The notes: generated by a model from the sequence alone, not told the origin. DNA of 64,000 nt from Paramacrobiotus metropolitanus (GCF_019649055.1 NW_026570223.1:2728001-2792000), one strand, 5' to 3'. Counted from the stretch's first letter, positions 25,801 to 38,287 are shown. Numbers and translations are program-made.

Positions 25801-28409
25801 GTGAAGAGGCAATTATTTCTTATTTTAATTTCGGCCACTCTCGCTGATTAAAAAGAAACAAAAAAGAAGACAAAAGGAAGCTGCCTAATGACAAAAATAG
25901 GAATAAGTTCATGAGGCGCGACCGCGGACCGACCGACCACTTTCGAATTATTTCTGTCATATACTGTAGCAATTAATTGTTGTGACAAATTTCGTCCAAT
26001 ATCCTTATGCTTATGGTTGGTTTTTTCTTACCGGCCATATTTTTTAGTATAGGTGTGGCGGTTTCCTACCATCAGGACGGTACAGGCCTACGCTACCCGC
26101 TCGGTACTCGGTAGTCGTTAATAATGTTATAAATCTGATAAGTACCTCTAGTGCGCTCTACTGCATATTTCCGCGGCTTTGTACTCGTAAAACTACCTGG
26201 TGGTTGTTAATCACGTCACTTGCAAGTCTACGACAACGACAAACACGCCATATCAAAGGCATAACCATAAAGGGAACAAACATACGCCGCTTCGCTCTGC
26301 TCCGTTCATACAAAGCGGAGCAAAGCGAAGCGGCGTAGGTATGTTGGTTCCCTCTATGGCATATTAAACTTGATTTGGACATTGCAACTGGGTAAAAGCT
26401 CTAGCTGCGGACACGGGTCACCTGTGCAATCTTCCCATTGTTGCTGCTAATAAGTAAAACTGCCCCCATACACACAAAACAGGGTGGACGTATTTCTCCA
26501 GCATCTCATCCCATCGACACATTCCGATGGAGTGAACACCACATCGACACCAGGGCCACCCTAATGGTTTTTGCAATTGCGGCTGGACATTGGTCACCCA
26601 AGTAGTCCAGTCTCGCAAATACCTCTCTTGTGTTTACCGGAATTAGCTTTGCTCATTCTATTTTACTGATTTGTTTTCGACCGCGAATTCACGATATTTT
26701 GTTTTCTTATCCAGCTGCAAAACAACAGTTACTGTTAATTACGCACCCAGTCTAGGTGTCGTAAAATTTCCTCTTCCGATCGATTGTGGCAAAGGAAAAT
26801 GTTTTTATTGACTTTCCGGTGCCAGTTTTTCAAAACTTCGCTAAAGTAAACATAAACTGGAATAACAGTGAGTTACAGTTACACAGCAACATCTACAAAC
26901 AGAGGCGGTCGGATAACAGAAAGATTTCGTTTAAATTCACCGCCGGTACGTTGGTGCTGTTCCTCGCTGGATTTCTATGCTGACCCGTTGACGAAAATAT
27001 TCTTTTCTGCTGCTCGCGTTTCGCCTGTTTCCTTTCTATTGCAAATGGCGAGTAGCAACAAACACAAGTACGAGTAGCAGTTATTATAATAAGCAGGTAA
27101 GCGACAATTTCCTCTGTTCGCATTGGTTGCCCAGATTCGTTAATCGCTTATGTTCAAATAAATATTTAAGAGGACTTGTGAACTCATTAAGTCAACAAGA
27201 ATTTTGTATTTTGGAGTAGAAGAATGCCACAATTTGCAAATTAAACGAAACTGAAAAAATTTCTTAGTGCCGAAAACTGATTTGTGGTTAGAAACTTCAT
27301 ATTCGTACTTATGGTTAGACGCTGACTTCGTAACAGATGATTATTTTATCATTTATGTATGTACTCACAGACTACAGTCAAACTTATAAATAAGTATAAT
27401 GCGCGGACAATCAAAACCCGGGCAAATTTCATGCAAATTTGCTGATGGATTAATTTTTTTCGAAGCTTAAATGTAGTAATTATGTGGTATAAAAACGGAA
27501 TAGGAGGCTTCTTTTTCTTTTGCATACTTTACAACACTACATATCTATATACATGTATATCCATATATGGAGTATGGAACGGTCGACGAACAGCCAGTAT
27601 TACTAACAATAACATATTTATATATTCATATTATTCTAGCTTGATTTGCAGAGCTGAACTGCTTTATAATAGTATGATCACGGATTCACGGTGGTGTGAT
27701 ATTGAAATCATAAACCATTGTATTGTAGTAATTAATGTATTGAGAAATAAGTACTACTCGGTACGTACTGTAACTGGTTTACTAATTTTTTCCTGCTCAC
27801 ACGTCGGTATTCCAAGCAGCACGTAATCTAAGCAGTAAGTACTTAGTTATGGTACTTAATGTATTTAGTTATATTTCATAAAATAAGTCTGCCTGCGTAT
27901 AGGTGCGATTGTAGTAGATTTTTACTGTACCAGTACGAGACCTTCACTTCAATATTTACGACAAACTTAAGATTTACTTTAACTGGAGTTGTGACACACT
28001 ACTCTGTATAGTTCAAGAGCTGTTTTTTCGAAAGACTTACTAGTACTAGTACTTTCAGTTTCAGACAAAATCGGACTAGGTAAGCAAAGTATAGTTTGCA
28101 ATTAATTAAACTTCTGTAGAAATGCACAAGCATTGTCTTCTCCTCTCGTAGTGCATCTGTACTCGTATAATTGTACTTGTAAACATAATAATTATGTTTA
28201 TCGTAATTATTACGATTAGTAAGAACGATTATACCAGCCGTGCTTGACCCGTATGTTGCTCGAAAAGTTTTGGTACGGTTTTAAAGGTCAATGCATTGTA
28301 TGCCGTCATTAAGCAGCTTTCATCGCACAAAGTAATAAGTCAAATAACGTACCATTATTGCCGAAATATTAATAAATATGTTGTATTTCATCCTGCCTTT
28401 GCAGAAAAC
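22837..28409. other. Gene-poor region of about 5.5 kb
   Basis: No recognisable protein domain was found on either strand. Medium ORFs exist (23402-23665 -, 24897-25331 -, 25571-25804 +, 26418-26618 -) but have no family resemblance and no clear spliced partner. Stretches near 25.0-25.4 and 26.2-26.6 kb are less AT-rich than the surroundings and could be exons of fast-evolving genes or transposon remnants. A foldback repeat lies at 26250-26366. Confidence 0.4.
26250..26366. repeat. Imperfect long inverted repeat (foldback)
   Basis: The left arm 26250-26304 and right arm 26316-26366 are reverse complements with a few mismatches and one small insertion, around an 11-nt loop (26305-26315). The inner ~21 bp pair with a single mismatch (CGCCGCTTCGCT on the left against AGCGAAGCGGCG on the right). 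The outer part (around GGGAAC / GTTCCC) pairs less well. The size and form fit a miniature foldback element or a decayed hairpin. No flanking target-site duplication was verified. Confidence 0.7.
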
Positions 28410-28706
28410 TTATTGCGAAGCGCCGCCGGCGCATGAATCATAAGCCTCAAAGCACATTGTTGACATGAAACTGCAGACTATTGCATATCGCTCATCACTA
28501 CTAGACTTCCATGCCAATATAATGTGGGTGCCGTTCGGCGAATTTCGAAGGACACCGAAAACGTAAACGTCCCAGGAAGCACGCTGCGAGAGCGTGTTCA
28601 TGCGATTGTGGTAGCTCGAAGTTATCGTAAATGTCGCACATTCTGCCTTAAACCATACACCAGTTGACTTATATATAAGTAATCGGAAAATAGACATCGA
28701 TCTCAT
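28410..28706 (-). CDS. Unrecognised small ORF divergent from the MID1IP1-like gene
   Basis: A 98-codon ORF with an ATG start and stop, of more balanced base composition than its AT-rich surroundings. The C-terminal half looks protein-like (WDVYVFGVLRNSPNGTHIIL, then two cysteines and a Gly/Ala-rich end), but I recognise no family. It may be a complete small protein or the last exon of a longer gene, since TATAAG at the N-terminal side could be a splice acceptor. Its ATG is only 161 nt from the start of the divergent MID1IP1-like gene, so a shared promoter region is possible. Confidence 0.3.
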   Translation of the reverse strand: MRSMSIFRLLIYKSTGVWFKAECATFTITSSYHNRMNTLSQRASWDVYVFGVLRNSPNGTHIILAWKSSSDERYAIVCSFMSTMCFEAYDSCAGGASQ

Positions 28707-28867
28707 TGTTTCACAGATTTCATAATACGTAATTTACACGGAGCTGCATGCCGAGCTTATCTTGCTATCTTTTCGAAAGATCATATTGCATTATTAATTC
28801 TTTGGTGAAGCGGGTGTAGAGTTTCGGTCTGTATTTCGGATTCTGGACATATCTTTCGTAAGCCAAT

Positions 28868-29898
28868 ATGCCGGTCATGGATTCCGCACGAGGACGGATA
28901 CCACTAAACAGAACCGGTAGCGGTGTCGAAGAATTACAGCAGTATTCACCACAGTCCGTTTTCTATGCTATGGCGAAATTTAATTCAGCTGTGGCGGATA
29001 TGGAACATAATGTTCTTGTTCCCTGCCGACTGCAGGATGTTAACGATCCCATGATGGGTGATCTGCATGCCGCATATAAACTACTGGCTAAGACAAAAGT
29101 GGATCTGCTGTTCGGCGATGACTCCAAAAAGCTGAGCATGCGCCGACCGGGGAAGGCATCACGGTTAGGAATTGTAGTAGAGAATGGTGAGGGATCCAAA
29201 ACACCACTGCAGCGGTCGTTGTCGATGAACTCTAATCCGGCATCCAATGCCAGCAGTCTGCCGGAAACACCACTCGACCAGAATTCGCCACCGAATAATG
29301 ATCCCGCAGTGGGAAATGTGGATCCTACTATGATGATTTTGCATGCTAGTCTCAATCAGGTAAATGCTCGAATCAAGTAAAACCTAAATTGTTATCTTTT
29401 GCTGAGTACGCATCGCAAGTTCGCAACACGAGGTACTTGCACTGACGGCAGATCTGAATTTATTTTAATCTTGTGGTTACTTGTGGCCGTATTCTAAATT
29501 TCTAATAAAACACAAACAATGTTACTGGCTCAATATAACGCCCGATAGGTTCTGTAGAAGTATACCCGTTAGAAAATATTTAAATCTTAATATTTTTATG
29601 AATGTACTATTTTTGTTATGGATGCTTTACTTCGGTATGTCTGCTCACGGTCAGATATAAGTACGTGCATGTATGTAACGAAAAATAACAAATTCTACTT
29701 GTAATTACAAAATAATAAGCAATTGCAAACCAAAATAACAATCAATTCCAGTATCAAATAATTTATTGAGTAAGCTGCAGATTTTTCTGTTTGCAGAATC
29801 TGAAAAATTTGTATTCAATCTTGGAACAAATGACCGAGGCCGCCAACCGGGTAACGACGCTGTACCTTAATGAAGTTGGCGGTAGCCAGCAGCTCTGA
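28868..29898 (+). CDS. MID1IP1: MID1IP1 / Spot14 (THRSP) family protein
   Basis: Two exons, 28868-29359 and 29797-29898, join in phase 0 for 197 aa. The family signature is visible: QSVFYAMAKFNSAVADMEHN, VLVPCRLQDV and LHAAYKLLAKTKVDLLFG near the N-terminus, and LKNLYSILEQMTEAANRVT followed by a YLNEVG end. These are the helices conserved in the Spot14/MIG12 family. In vertebrates MIG12 promotes polymerisation and activation of acetyl-CoA carboxylase and Spot14 modulates it, tuning lipogenesis; MIG12 also binds MID1 on microtubules. A Ser/Pro-rich disordered insert occupies about residues 95-155. The ATG opens the frame and is preceded by an AT-rich leader. THRSP and MID1IP1 arose within vertebrates, so the symbol names the family rather than a strict orthologue. 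Confidence 0.88.
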
Positions 29899-31634
29899 AT
29901 ATCCGGAACCAGGCCACGGCTTTGCAACATTTATTTGATCATCTGAGGATTTTTTTCTCACAAAGATGCCGCTAGTAGGAATTGAAAGCAACGTAGCATT
30001 TATCTGGAAATGAAATTATTTGTAACATCTATGGATAGCACTTCCCAAAGATGTCTTTGGTAAACCTCGCATGATTTTCTGCGGCAATTGTCGGCACAAC
30101 ATGCACAACAAAAGTTTCGACATTTTAAGGATCATGTTTAAATATTATTGTCGATATTGTGCATTGCCATCTTTGTATTTATGTACAATGCTATTGAAAT
30201 TTAAATTAATTTAAGAGTTTTATTTCGTTTTGTTCTGTGAGTTGCTATATAAATAACATACGCAATAATGTCTTTTCTGTCTGACAGTGTATGGCTTGTC
30301 CTATATTCTCACAATATTTGATGCTGCTAAAATTCCGTGATGAACCGTGGTCTCATAAAGATTTAATGAATCAACTGTGACATGTTTCCTAATTATGGTA
30401 CCGGTATTTTTCTTTCCTGTAATTATCCTGGTCTGCTTTGTAATCAATTCAGACGTTTATTTCTCCATGCGCGCTATTTTCTCTTTTTTATGTCTGCAAC
30501 AATATGCATGTATTTATTACGGAACTATTTAATTAGGGAATTTTTTTTCTTTCTTTTTGGCAGTAAGTATGTAGCAAGTAAAGTAAATATTATGTACAGT
30601 AATTTGGGCAAGTACTGCACGCAAACTATAGCTAAGACTAGTAAGCTTTCAGTTATTCGATTGGGCAAATGTACTGGAGCATTAATCTATGAATAACGAT
30701 TTACGGTAAAAACTGTTGGATTAGAACTATAAATATGCCACGGACACTTATAATTTGCAGTTTTGTCCAATTCGACAATTAAACTTTCAGTTCCGTCTAT
30801 GATCCATGGCCATTACCCACTGGTAAACACAGAATTACTCAAACCCAGCATCAGCCATGCTCTGTAAGCGTGAAGTTTTTTTTTGCCAAAAACCGCAAAT
30901 TAATATTGCCATGGGATACGTTAGTCACAAAGTCGAGCCGGCATGTTAAAAAAATTGGAACATTACACCATCAAAACCACCGCATAGCACAGAGTAGTGT
31001 TCGAAGCAGGTTTGGCAGTTGTTACTCGTTAACGTTAACGATGCACGGTGACTTATTTATATGTCGATGTATGGCGGCGGTACACCAATATCCATTAATA
31101 TCAATCAGTGCCAGAATATATTGTTGTATTAGAGTAGCGCCATGAATTGTATTTAATTCATTTCCGGAGCGTAGCGTTTTTTTCTCAATGAAAAAAATTA
31201 TTACAACTGCAGAAGTCCTAGCAGTTAGGATTTGGATAACATTAATGTACCCGTTACCCGTAATAAAATTAATTTCCGATGCTTCTTCATCATTATTAGC
31301 TCGACTGCTGACTCAGGCCAAATGCCGGCGACATTGGCCATGGAAGACGTTGCTTAATAGGCTTTCAGCACAATCTAGAGATTAACTGCAGTTACAGCAT
31401 CTCCATTTAAAAATTAAAACAATAGCGGATTTTTCCAAACAACAATGTATTTTTAAAGGTGAAACGTTTGGTTCCCTAAAACTGTTCGATAGATGAATCA
31501 GCTGCCTTTTGGTCAAGATCTGGCTGTTTATTTTAGCCGGAAGTAGTCCGTGACCTGTACTTGACGGGTGAATCACGAATGCTGGTTATTGTTTTGAACA
31601 AAACAAACTTCTCAGTTGCCAAAATCATCGTTGA
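29899..31634. other. Intergenic region, no supported gene
   Basis: AT-rich sequence containing the 3' UTR of the MID1IP1-like gene. ORFs up to 104 codons (30382-30696 +) have Phe/Tyr/Leu-rich AT-driven composition and no domain. A CGGAGCGTAGCG word at 31165-31176 recurs elsewhere in the window. Confidence 0.5.
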
Positions 31635-32740
31635 TTAATGTGCAATTCGTATTTTCTGATTTTTGGTGTCTGAAAGTTGACGCATCCTGAAGTGACCGAC
31701 CAGACAACTGCTACGCATTTGCTGGCAGAACCGGAAAGCGTAGAAGCGGATATTACGTTGTTTCCGGTAGAAAGCGGCTTTTATCAGGAGTACATTCACT
31801 GCCCAGAGTCCAACAAAAAATGAACCCACACATTCCTGATTACATCTCCACGCCGTACTTATTGTTAATATAGTAACAGGCATAATCGACCGGAGCGTAG
31901 CGAAGGTCCTCTTAATTCATTCAGCACCAATGCAAAAATGTGTCTGTGTCCGTTGCGAAAGGTTGTTACGAAAGGTCATTACGAAAATGTTTCTGGCTGG
32001 TTATGTTGCTAAGTTGAAATTATTGATTATGTTAATTGTAAGTTAAAATTGATTATCATTTGCACAAGCGAAAAGCTGCTTTCTGCGCTCCGGTCTGCCA
32101 TTGCACGCCAACGTGCATTTTTCCTATTATAATATTAGTACTGCTAGTGACTTAAAGTACTGTACAGTACTTAGGTCTTCACTGTCTCGGTAATACCATA
32201 ATTATGGCAGAGAAACCAGCTGAACACCAGTAAAGGCTCAGAGGATAATATTTTATGAACGAACAAAACTGTGGGAATACAGTTTGCCCCTGCGAAGTAA
32301 AGTCCATTTTCTTTCGATAATTTGTGCCGAAGATGGATACCTTACGGCTTACAATATTAGTAACAGCGCTACTGCCGCTAGTAACCTCGTTTCACCTTCA
32401 GGTTACCTAATCTTGGCGATAACGCATAACAATTGTAGTTTGCTCGTACGATCCAGTTTTATCGAGCTAATCAGTTCGATTGCCAAAAATGCATAATTGT
32501 ACCATAATCACGTTGATCACCATCTGATCGTCGGATTTACCGTTGGAAACACGCTTGTTCGTTAACATCAAGCAAGTCACAATCGGGTATTTACAAATTA
32601 GTACAAGAATAATGCATGACCGGCTCGTGAATATTCCAGGAAAACAGTATACAGAAAGCACAACATTGCCTAACAGCGACGTTTCGATCCACTGCGTGCC
32701 TGGTAAATTTAACACAAAAACCAGAATGCCGATGAACTAA
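31635..32740 (-). CDS. Possible multi-pass membrane protein, incomplete exon model
   Basis: Two stretches on this strand look like exons of a membrane protein. The first, about 32740-32543, follows an AG and ends at a good donor (AACG|GTAAAT). It encodes hydrophobic helices (FIGILVFVLNLPG, LLGNVVLSVYCFPGIF, CIILVLICKYPIVTCLML) and a basic loop. The second, about 31846-31635, encodes one helix (VGSFFVGLWAVNVLLI) and a basic tail ending in TAA. Further possible exons lie upstream (33430-33330 and 33064-32985). I could not find a phase-consistent join between the pieces, so this may be a receptor-like gene, a pseudogene or chance ORFs. The topology vaguely suggests a GPCR-like protein, with no diagnostic motif. 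Confidence 0.28.
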
Positions 32741-33539
32741 CGGGGAGATTACAATTTTATGACTTCAAGTCAAAAAACACCGGAGATACACAATAAATAT
32801 TTTTTTTGCATGGTACATACACACGGTAAAACTTACATTAAAGTATTTTAATTTATATCTGTTAAGTTATCACAGGAACAAACCACAACTCATTAATTAA
32901 AGACCTTCTAAACACAGAGCCCATTATCGAAAACACTAAAACCCATATTTAACGCAAACTATCGCTTGTAATACCATTTTGAATCGGCAAGCGGAAGTAG
33001 TGGGTGATCTTCGTGTACAATTTCTCCCACCAATTCATTTAACATCCGGGAAATCTGTAAAGGTACGCTCAATCACTTCCCAAACAAGGAATAAGAACAC
33101 TCGACAAGGACGGGACAAAGATCAAATCAGCATGCGGCCGTCCATTCTTTGTACGGTTCCAACATTCGCATATCACGCCAAGCAGTGTTTTATTATTATG
33201 ACAACGCATTCGCAAACATCATGCAAAACGGGCACATTCACGTCAGGGTCGCAGGTCGCCGATAACGCTGAGATTCGGTGCGTCCTACCTGCCACTCATG
33301 AGGCAACGCTGATCTCGCCGGATAAAACGTATGATTTAGAGAAAACGGCAATAAATTACTCAATGCCGATGTGTAAATCTGTAAAAACAAACCGTTACGA
33401 AGTAAATGATAAAATTTAATGCTTTCACCACGGTTCGCAATTAAAGTTACAAGCACAACAAAAACATCGAGAACTATTTTAGAAGCACGAAACTTCCGTC
33501 AGCCACAATAATGCCGTGTCGCTACCAATTACGAAACTG

Positions 33540-36184
33540 CTAATTCAAACTCACGTCTGCAAACCGAGATAATCTCCGGAAAAGATAAGTCGGATTATGG
33601 TGAGTGCGAAATAGTGAGCCGAAATATGGATTGAACATAGACTTTAGGCGCTGTCGCATGGAATCCCGTTCGTCCAACCAACCATCCAAAATGAGATTTT
33701 TTTCTCTCGAATCTGCCATCTGTTGCAACTGTTCGATCAGGAACTGCAGCGTTGATAACCACGTCAAATCCCGAACGAATTCAGATGAACTCTGAATGAG
33801 AATTTCGCGTTCCAATTCCGGAATGATCGCACCCGTCCGCCAACCGTGTTTCAGGGTCACATCCTAAAACGTGAAAATTAACAGAATACATTTTAGCAGT
33901 CGTTAACATTAGAATATATAAAAACAGTTTCTTTGTATTATATTACTGATGAAGCTACGTGTACAATAAAAGAAAGTCCCGTTTGCTCACCGCAAGATCA
34001 CTGTACACATGATCACCGAAATACAAAACTTGCGACCCAACCCATCCGGTCAGTTTGAGAAAACTTGAGAGATTCCCCTCGATATAAACCTGCCCCTTTT
34101 GCAACTCCGTGACTTTGTCCCACGAGTGTGAATCGGTGGATAAATTTACCAGCCGGAACGGACGATTTGTTTGATAGAAGAATTTTGGCTTCCTAGCCTG
34201 GCACACCACAACATCGAATAAATCCTGCCAATCCGGACCAATTAGATGCTTCAAACCAGTTTCAATAAAGCGGAATCCGCTGTTTGTGATCAAAAATATT
34301 TTCTTTCCGTTGTCATGTAATCGGTTCAGAAAGTCTCGGATACCACAGTCTTGTAAGAGATACTGAGGGACATCGGACATTATCGCTTTATACATCAGTC
34401 CACTACTATGCACAGACTGTATGGCCATCTAAAAACGAAAACGGGCATTAGTCACTTTGAAAAAGTTTATCCAGGTTGCATGTAGGCACTGGATCTTAAG
34501 TCACCGTGTCACACGGTAACTTAAGACACACGGTCCGTGTGTAAAAACTGAACATAATAATACACTGCTTAAGCACCACCTAATGTTTTGATTTCCGGTT
34601 AAGCGGGAAACTACAAACTTTCCGTTACAGATCAAATTAACTGACGTCTGACGTAATTCGCTAAATAGTACTGTACTTACAAAAACATCCCAGTAAACAA
34701 ATTCTGAATCGAACGGAATCTGATTCTGAGTAAAATATTCCACAGTATTGGCCAGAAGCATGGTTTCCGGAGGCGAAAACAGATCTATTAAATGCACCAT
34801 TGTTGGTCCCTAGAAAGTGCGAAAAAGCACCACGGCTGTAATAATGTTGACGCAACACTCCGTGAAAACAACAAGCGAGTGACGTACAACATTTTTTCCG
34901 TAGAAATTATTCAGCATGTCTAACGGAATGTGTGTTCCACCATAAATTTCACGAACTTCATCATCCGTCACCGGGGTCAAACCTCTACAACAGCAAACCG
35001 CCAATATCGAACCGGTTATGCAAACAATTATTTCTGCAGAAGTACACCGAATCAATAGGTGTAACGGTACAACGTGAAACTCTTCCAGCATACCTGTACA
35101 CAGTACCTAATTGTATGTTGTGATAGGAGTCGATCTTCATCAGCAAAGATTTTCCAACATCGAAATGCAATCCCCTAACGCTGAACGATGGATTGTACGG
35201 CATTTCAAGAATTTGGGCTGGATACTACAGAAAATTTAACAAATTTAAAATATAAAATAAAACATAAAATTTAACAAATTTATATCAGAGTAACAAAAAC
35301 CGGCATATAATAATTACACAATAAAATTTGTCCTAATTAAACAATAAAATTTGTCATAAAAGGCCAAATAGAAGTAAATTGTACGTGTATTGATTATGTA
35401 TGATGCAGAGCAACAGCATTATCTGCGTGTACTAGAGTTAAACATTAACTAGCTGCAAAGTACTGCAACAACTTCCTTAAAATTAAATGCACGTATTAAC
35501 AGTCAAAAGAAGCTTTAACAGCTTCGACGCTGAAATTTAAAGTGACCAGTGAAAAACAACAGCTGGTACAGAAATAGCAAAATAAATCACACTGCAGAAA
35601 AATTGTCAACTCAGCTGTACATCACCTTGCAGTGATCGACGAGGTGTTGTTTGGCGAAGTTGTAGATGAGCGGATGCAAAGTGGGAGCATACGCTGCCAA
35701 CGTATAGTCGTAATCAAATCCGAAAACATCCACATCCGCCAGCTCCAGCTCATTATTGGCAAAGACACCTCGAGGATTTTTGAATTTCAAATCAAATTCT
35801 CCTTGCACTACAACGGGATCTCGTGAAACCACAGGAAAAGATCACTAGCCAAATAATTTTGTAATCTATATAACCGCTCATTTAGCATAAAAACCAACCT
35901 TCAATCGCTCTCTTGGCCCGCTCGTACAATTCCAGTATGCGCCGCACCGTATCCAGAACAGGTTCTTCGGGATTAATGCTTTCCGGCACCCGAGTTGAGG
36001 CTTGCTCACGAGGAGCGTAACTGTGGGATTTTTCCAGCTTTTCAGCTGCTGGAGAGGGTCCTGATGATAGAGAGACTAGCCTATCTCGTCGTGCATTCGT
36101 GGCGCGTAAAATGCTTCCTTCAAAGATCACTGGCCCGAGCTGGAGAGATCGAAGCGCGCGAGTACAGAGCTGAGTTAAAAGCAT
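33540..36184 (-). CDS. NT5DC: NT5DC2/NT5DC3-type HAD-family 5'-nucleotidase domain protein
   Basis: Seven exons join in frame: 36184-35899, 35819-35626, 35224-35094, 34984-34891, 34809-34681, 34428-33991 and 33863-33540 (531 aa). The protein follows the NT5DC2/NT5DC3 subfamily: [12 protein letters not shown] motif I at [12 protein letters not shown] (nucleophile/acid pair D131 and D133), [52 protein letters not shown], the metal-binding motif [11 protein letters not shown] and the C-terminal [20 protein letters not shown]. Catalytic residues are present, so a Mg-dependent phosphohydrolase is expected, though family substrates are poorly defined. The first exon is Arg-rich with few acidic residues and could be a mitochondrial presequence. 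The exon-2 acceptor (CACGAG) was chosen to avoid an in-frame stop. Confidence 0.93.
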
Positions 36185-37105
36185 TGTGTCAGTTCACCAA
36201 AATCCTCGAAAGAAGCGTACATCAGATCTTCCTGTTGGCTGCAGAACAAGGACTAGTCGGACCATTCGTCCGCGAATTTTTAAAAGTGATGGGAGGTCTA
36301 TGCTCTATACAAATGCAATATCAATAAGCGGACATGGTGCAATATACAGTAATAAAATCGGAATCCTTGCAGCTATGACGTTAGTAAGCTTTTATCAAGA
36401 ACTTCATAGCGAATCCAGATCAGCTAAAGATCTGCAAAGTTTTTCCAAATAAGATTTCCACTTTAGAAAATTAACCACTAAACTGACGAGCTTAACAATT
36501 TTAAGACCATACAACAGTCGTGACGCATTCTCTGCCGTCACGTAGTACTTCACAATTTCACAATATGAAAACATAGGTTCAAACAGCTGATCGGTCTGCT
36601 CCATTCATTTCAAATTTGCTTACGATTCGACATCTATGCATTCCACACCAACAACCAGTGACATCACTACGTGACTATTGTACACACACATACGGTCTGT
36701 GATTTTGAAGAACTCTTCTGTACTACGAATTTAATAAAACTGATACAATACATAATCTTTACAGTTTTGTTAAAATTAACTTCAAACTTATAAGTGACTT
36801 TAAGTGACTTTAATATTGTTTCTCCATGTGCTATTATCTTTTTTGGGTAGAAAAAAACTAGATTCCACTGTTTCCCGTCCCGTGACTTTTTGTGAACGAA
36901 GTTACACACGAACTTACATTACTGTAACATCAGTCATTTCTGATTATATCGTCCGCCGAAGACGTATTAAGTGTTCGTATTGGGACAGCATTTCGGGATC
37001 GGGCCTGACTACAAATCATTTATGGATCGTTTGGGACTGTTGTTTCTTCGAGGTTTCGTGATGACATCTGGACGGGTTGTCCCTACTATGTCTGTCAAGT
37101 AAGAA

Positions 37106-37602
37106 ATGAATGCGGAACATGTTGCCGTGATGGTAAGCTCACTAAGCTGTGATTCGACTGATCCTTCCCATTGATGCTGATAGATCTGCGGCGACTAGAC
37201 CCAAGTTTTACCGACATTTATCAACAAACTTGCGATGTCGGAGCATTCGCTTCTCACCAGCTCCTTGGGGAACGCTCAGTGTGCGACCTGCTACGAGCAC
37301 TGTTTCAGCGGAATCAGTGCAGGATGACGAGCCCATCATCCGTCTGGCAGATAGTTGTGTTAAAGTAAGAATTGCTGGAATGCTTCATTTGTTCTTGGCA
37401 TTATTTTTAGTATTGTTCTCTCATAGAGGTTGAAAAGACTGCAGAGCGAGGAGCCAGGAACGGAGTTACTGTTGAGAGTGGCCGTGGAGGGAGGCGGATG
37501 TTCTGGGTTTCAGTACAATTTCACTCTCGATCACCAGATTAATGATGACGACAAGTAAGCATGCTTTACTCAAATACTTCTATGCATCCTGGCTTATATA
37601 CC

Positions 37603-37640
<38 letters not shown>

Positions 37641-38287
37641 TCTGTAATAGAAATCAACTTAAAAATTTCGAAATAAGTAGATGTACCATGTGACTGGTTT
37701 TCTTAGTGTTGTTTTTTATTGGCGTCAATATTGGCTTTTTGTAACGTATGGCTGATCGTTGTTACCGTTTTGTTTTGTGTTTACACATTGTCGGTATTGT
37801 TGCAGCAGCGAAAGCTGTTTCACAGTTTTCATTCTGTTGCTTCTGTTAATTTTCTTTCTCTTTGGGTTGAAATCTTCCAAAAAACCGGAAACATATAACG
37901 TACGGCTTCAGTTTTTCTTAATAACATAGCGTACTTAGTACATACTACATACAGTAGTAAAAATGTACGGAGTCTATACACTACTGCATCTGTATTTGTT
38001 TTTTTTGGTACTGTAAAATTCAGAATAGAATTCTGTGTATAATAAGTACTCACAAAGCAGAGCCACATTCAGAAAGTTTTCTTGAGGTGTTTATGTGCTG
38101 AATATTTTACAGAGTTTTCGAAAAAGATGGAGCTAAAGTAGTAGTGGACGAAGTGTCCCTGGATTATCTCAAAGGATCCACAGTGGAATTCTCCGAAGAA
38201 TTAATTCGTTCGGCATTTCGAGTGGTCAGCAACCCAAAAGCTGAGCACGGGTGTTCGTGTGGATCATCTTTTTCTGTAAAAATATGA
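37106..38287 (+). CDS. ISCA2: ISCA2, mitochondrial iron-sulfur cluster assembly A-type protein
   Basis: Two exons are secure, 37427-37554 and 38113-38287. A preceding exon ends at 37364 ([10 protein letters not shown]). The joined C-terminal domain reads [51 protein letters not shown] and ends with [11 protein letters not shown]. These carry the three conserved cysteines (GGCSGF, CSC) that hold iron or Fe-S in A-type carriers. ISCA2 works with ISCA1 and IBA57 to make [4Fe-4S] clusters in mitochondria. The sequence before the domain is Arg/Ser-rich, as expected for a presequence. The N-terminus is not settled: the first exon's frame has no ATG, and a tiny upstream exon (ATG at 37110, donor in TTGCC|GTGATG) joined to 37181 would fit the phase but is speculative. 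It is convergent with the next gene, with a 129-bp gap. Confidence 0.88.
37604..37634. repeat. (TA)n microsatellite
   Basis: About 15 uninterrupted TA dinucleotides lie inside the last intron of ISCA2. This is a simple sequence repeat that is likely length-polymorphic. Confidence 0.95.

Noticed and set aside
32979-33419. 146-codon plus-strand ORF
   Set aside because: Begins at a TTG, has no domain, and overlaps minus-strand stretches that look more exon-like.
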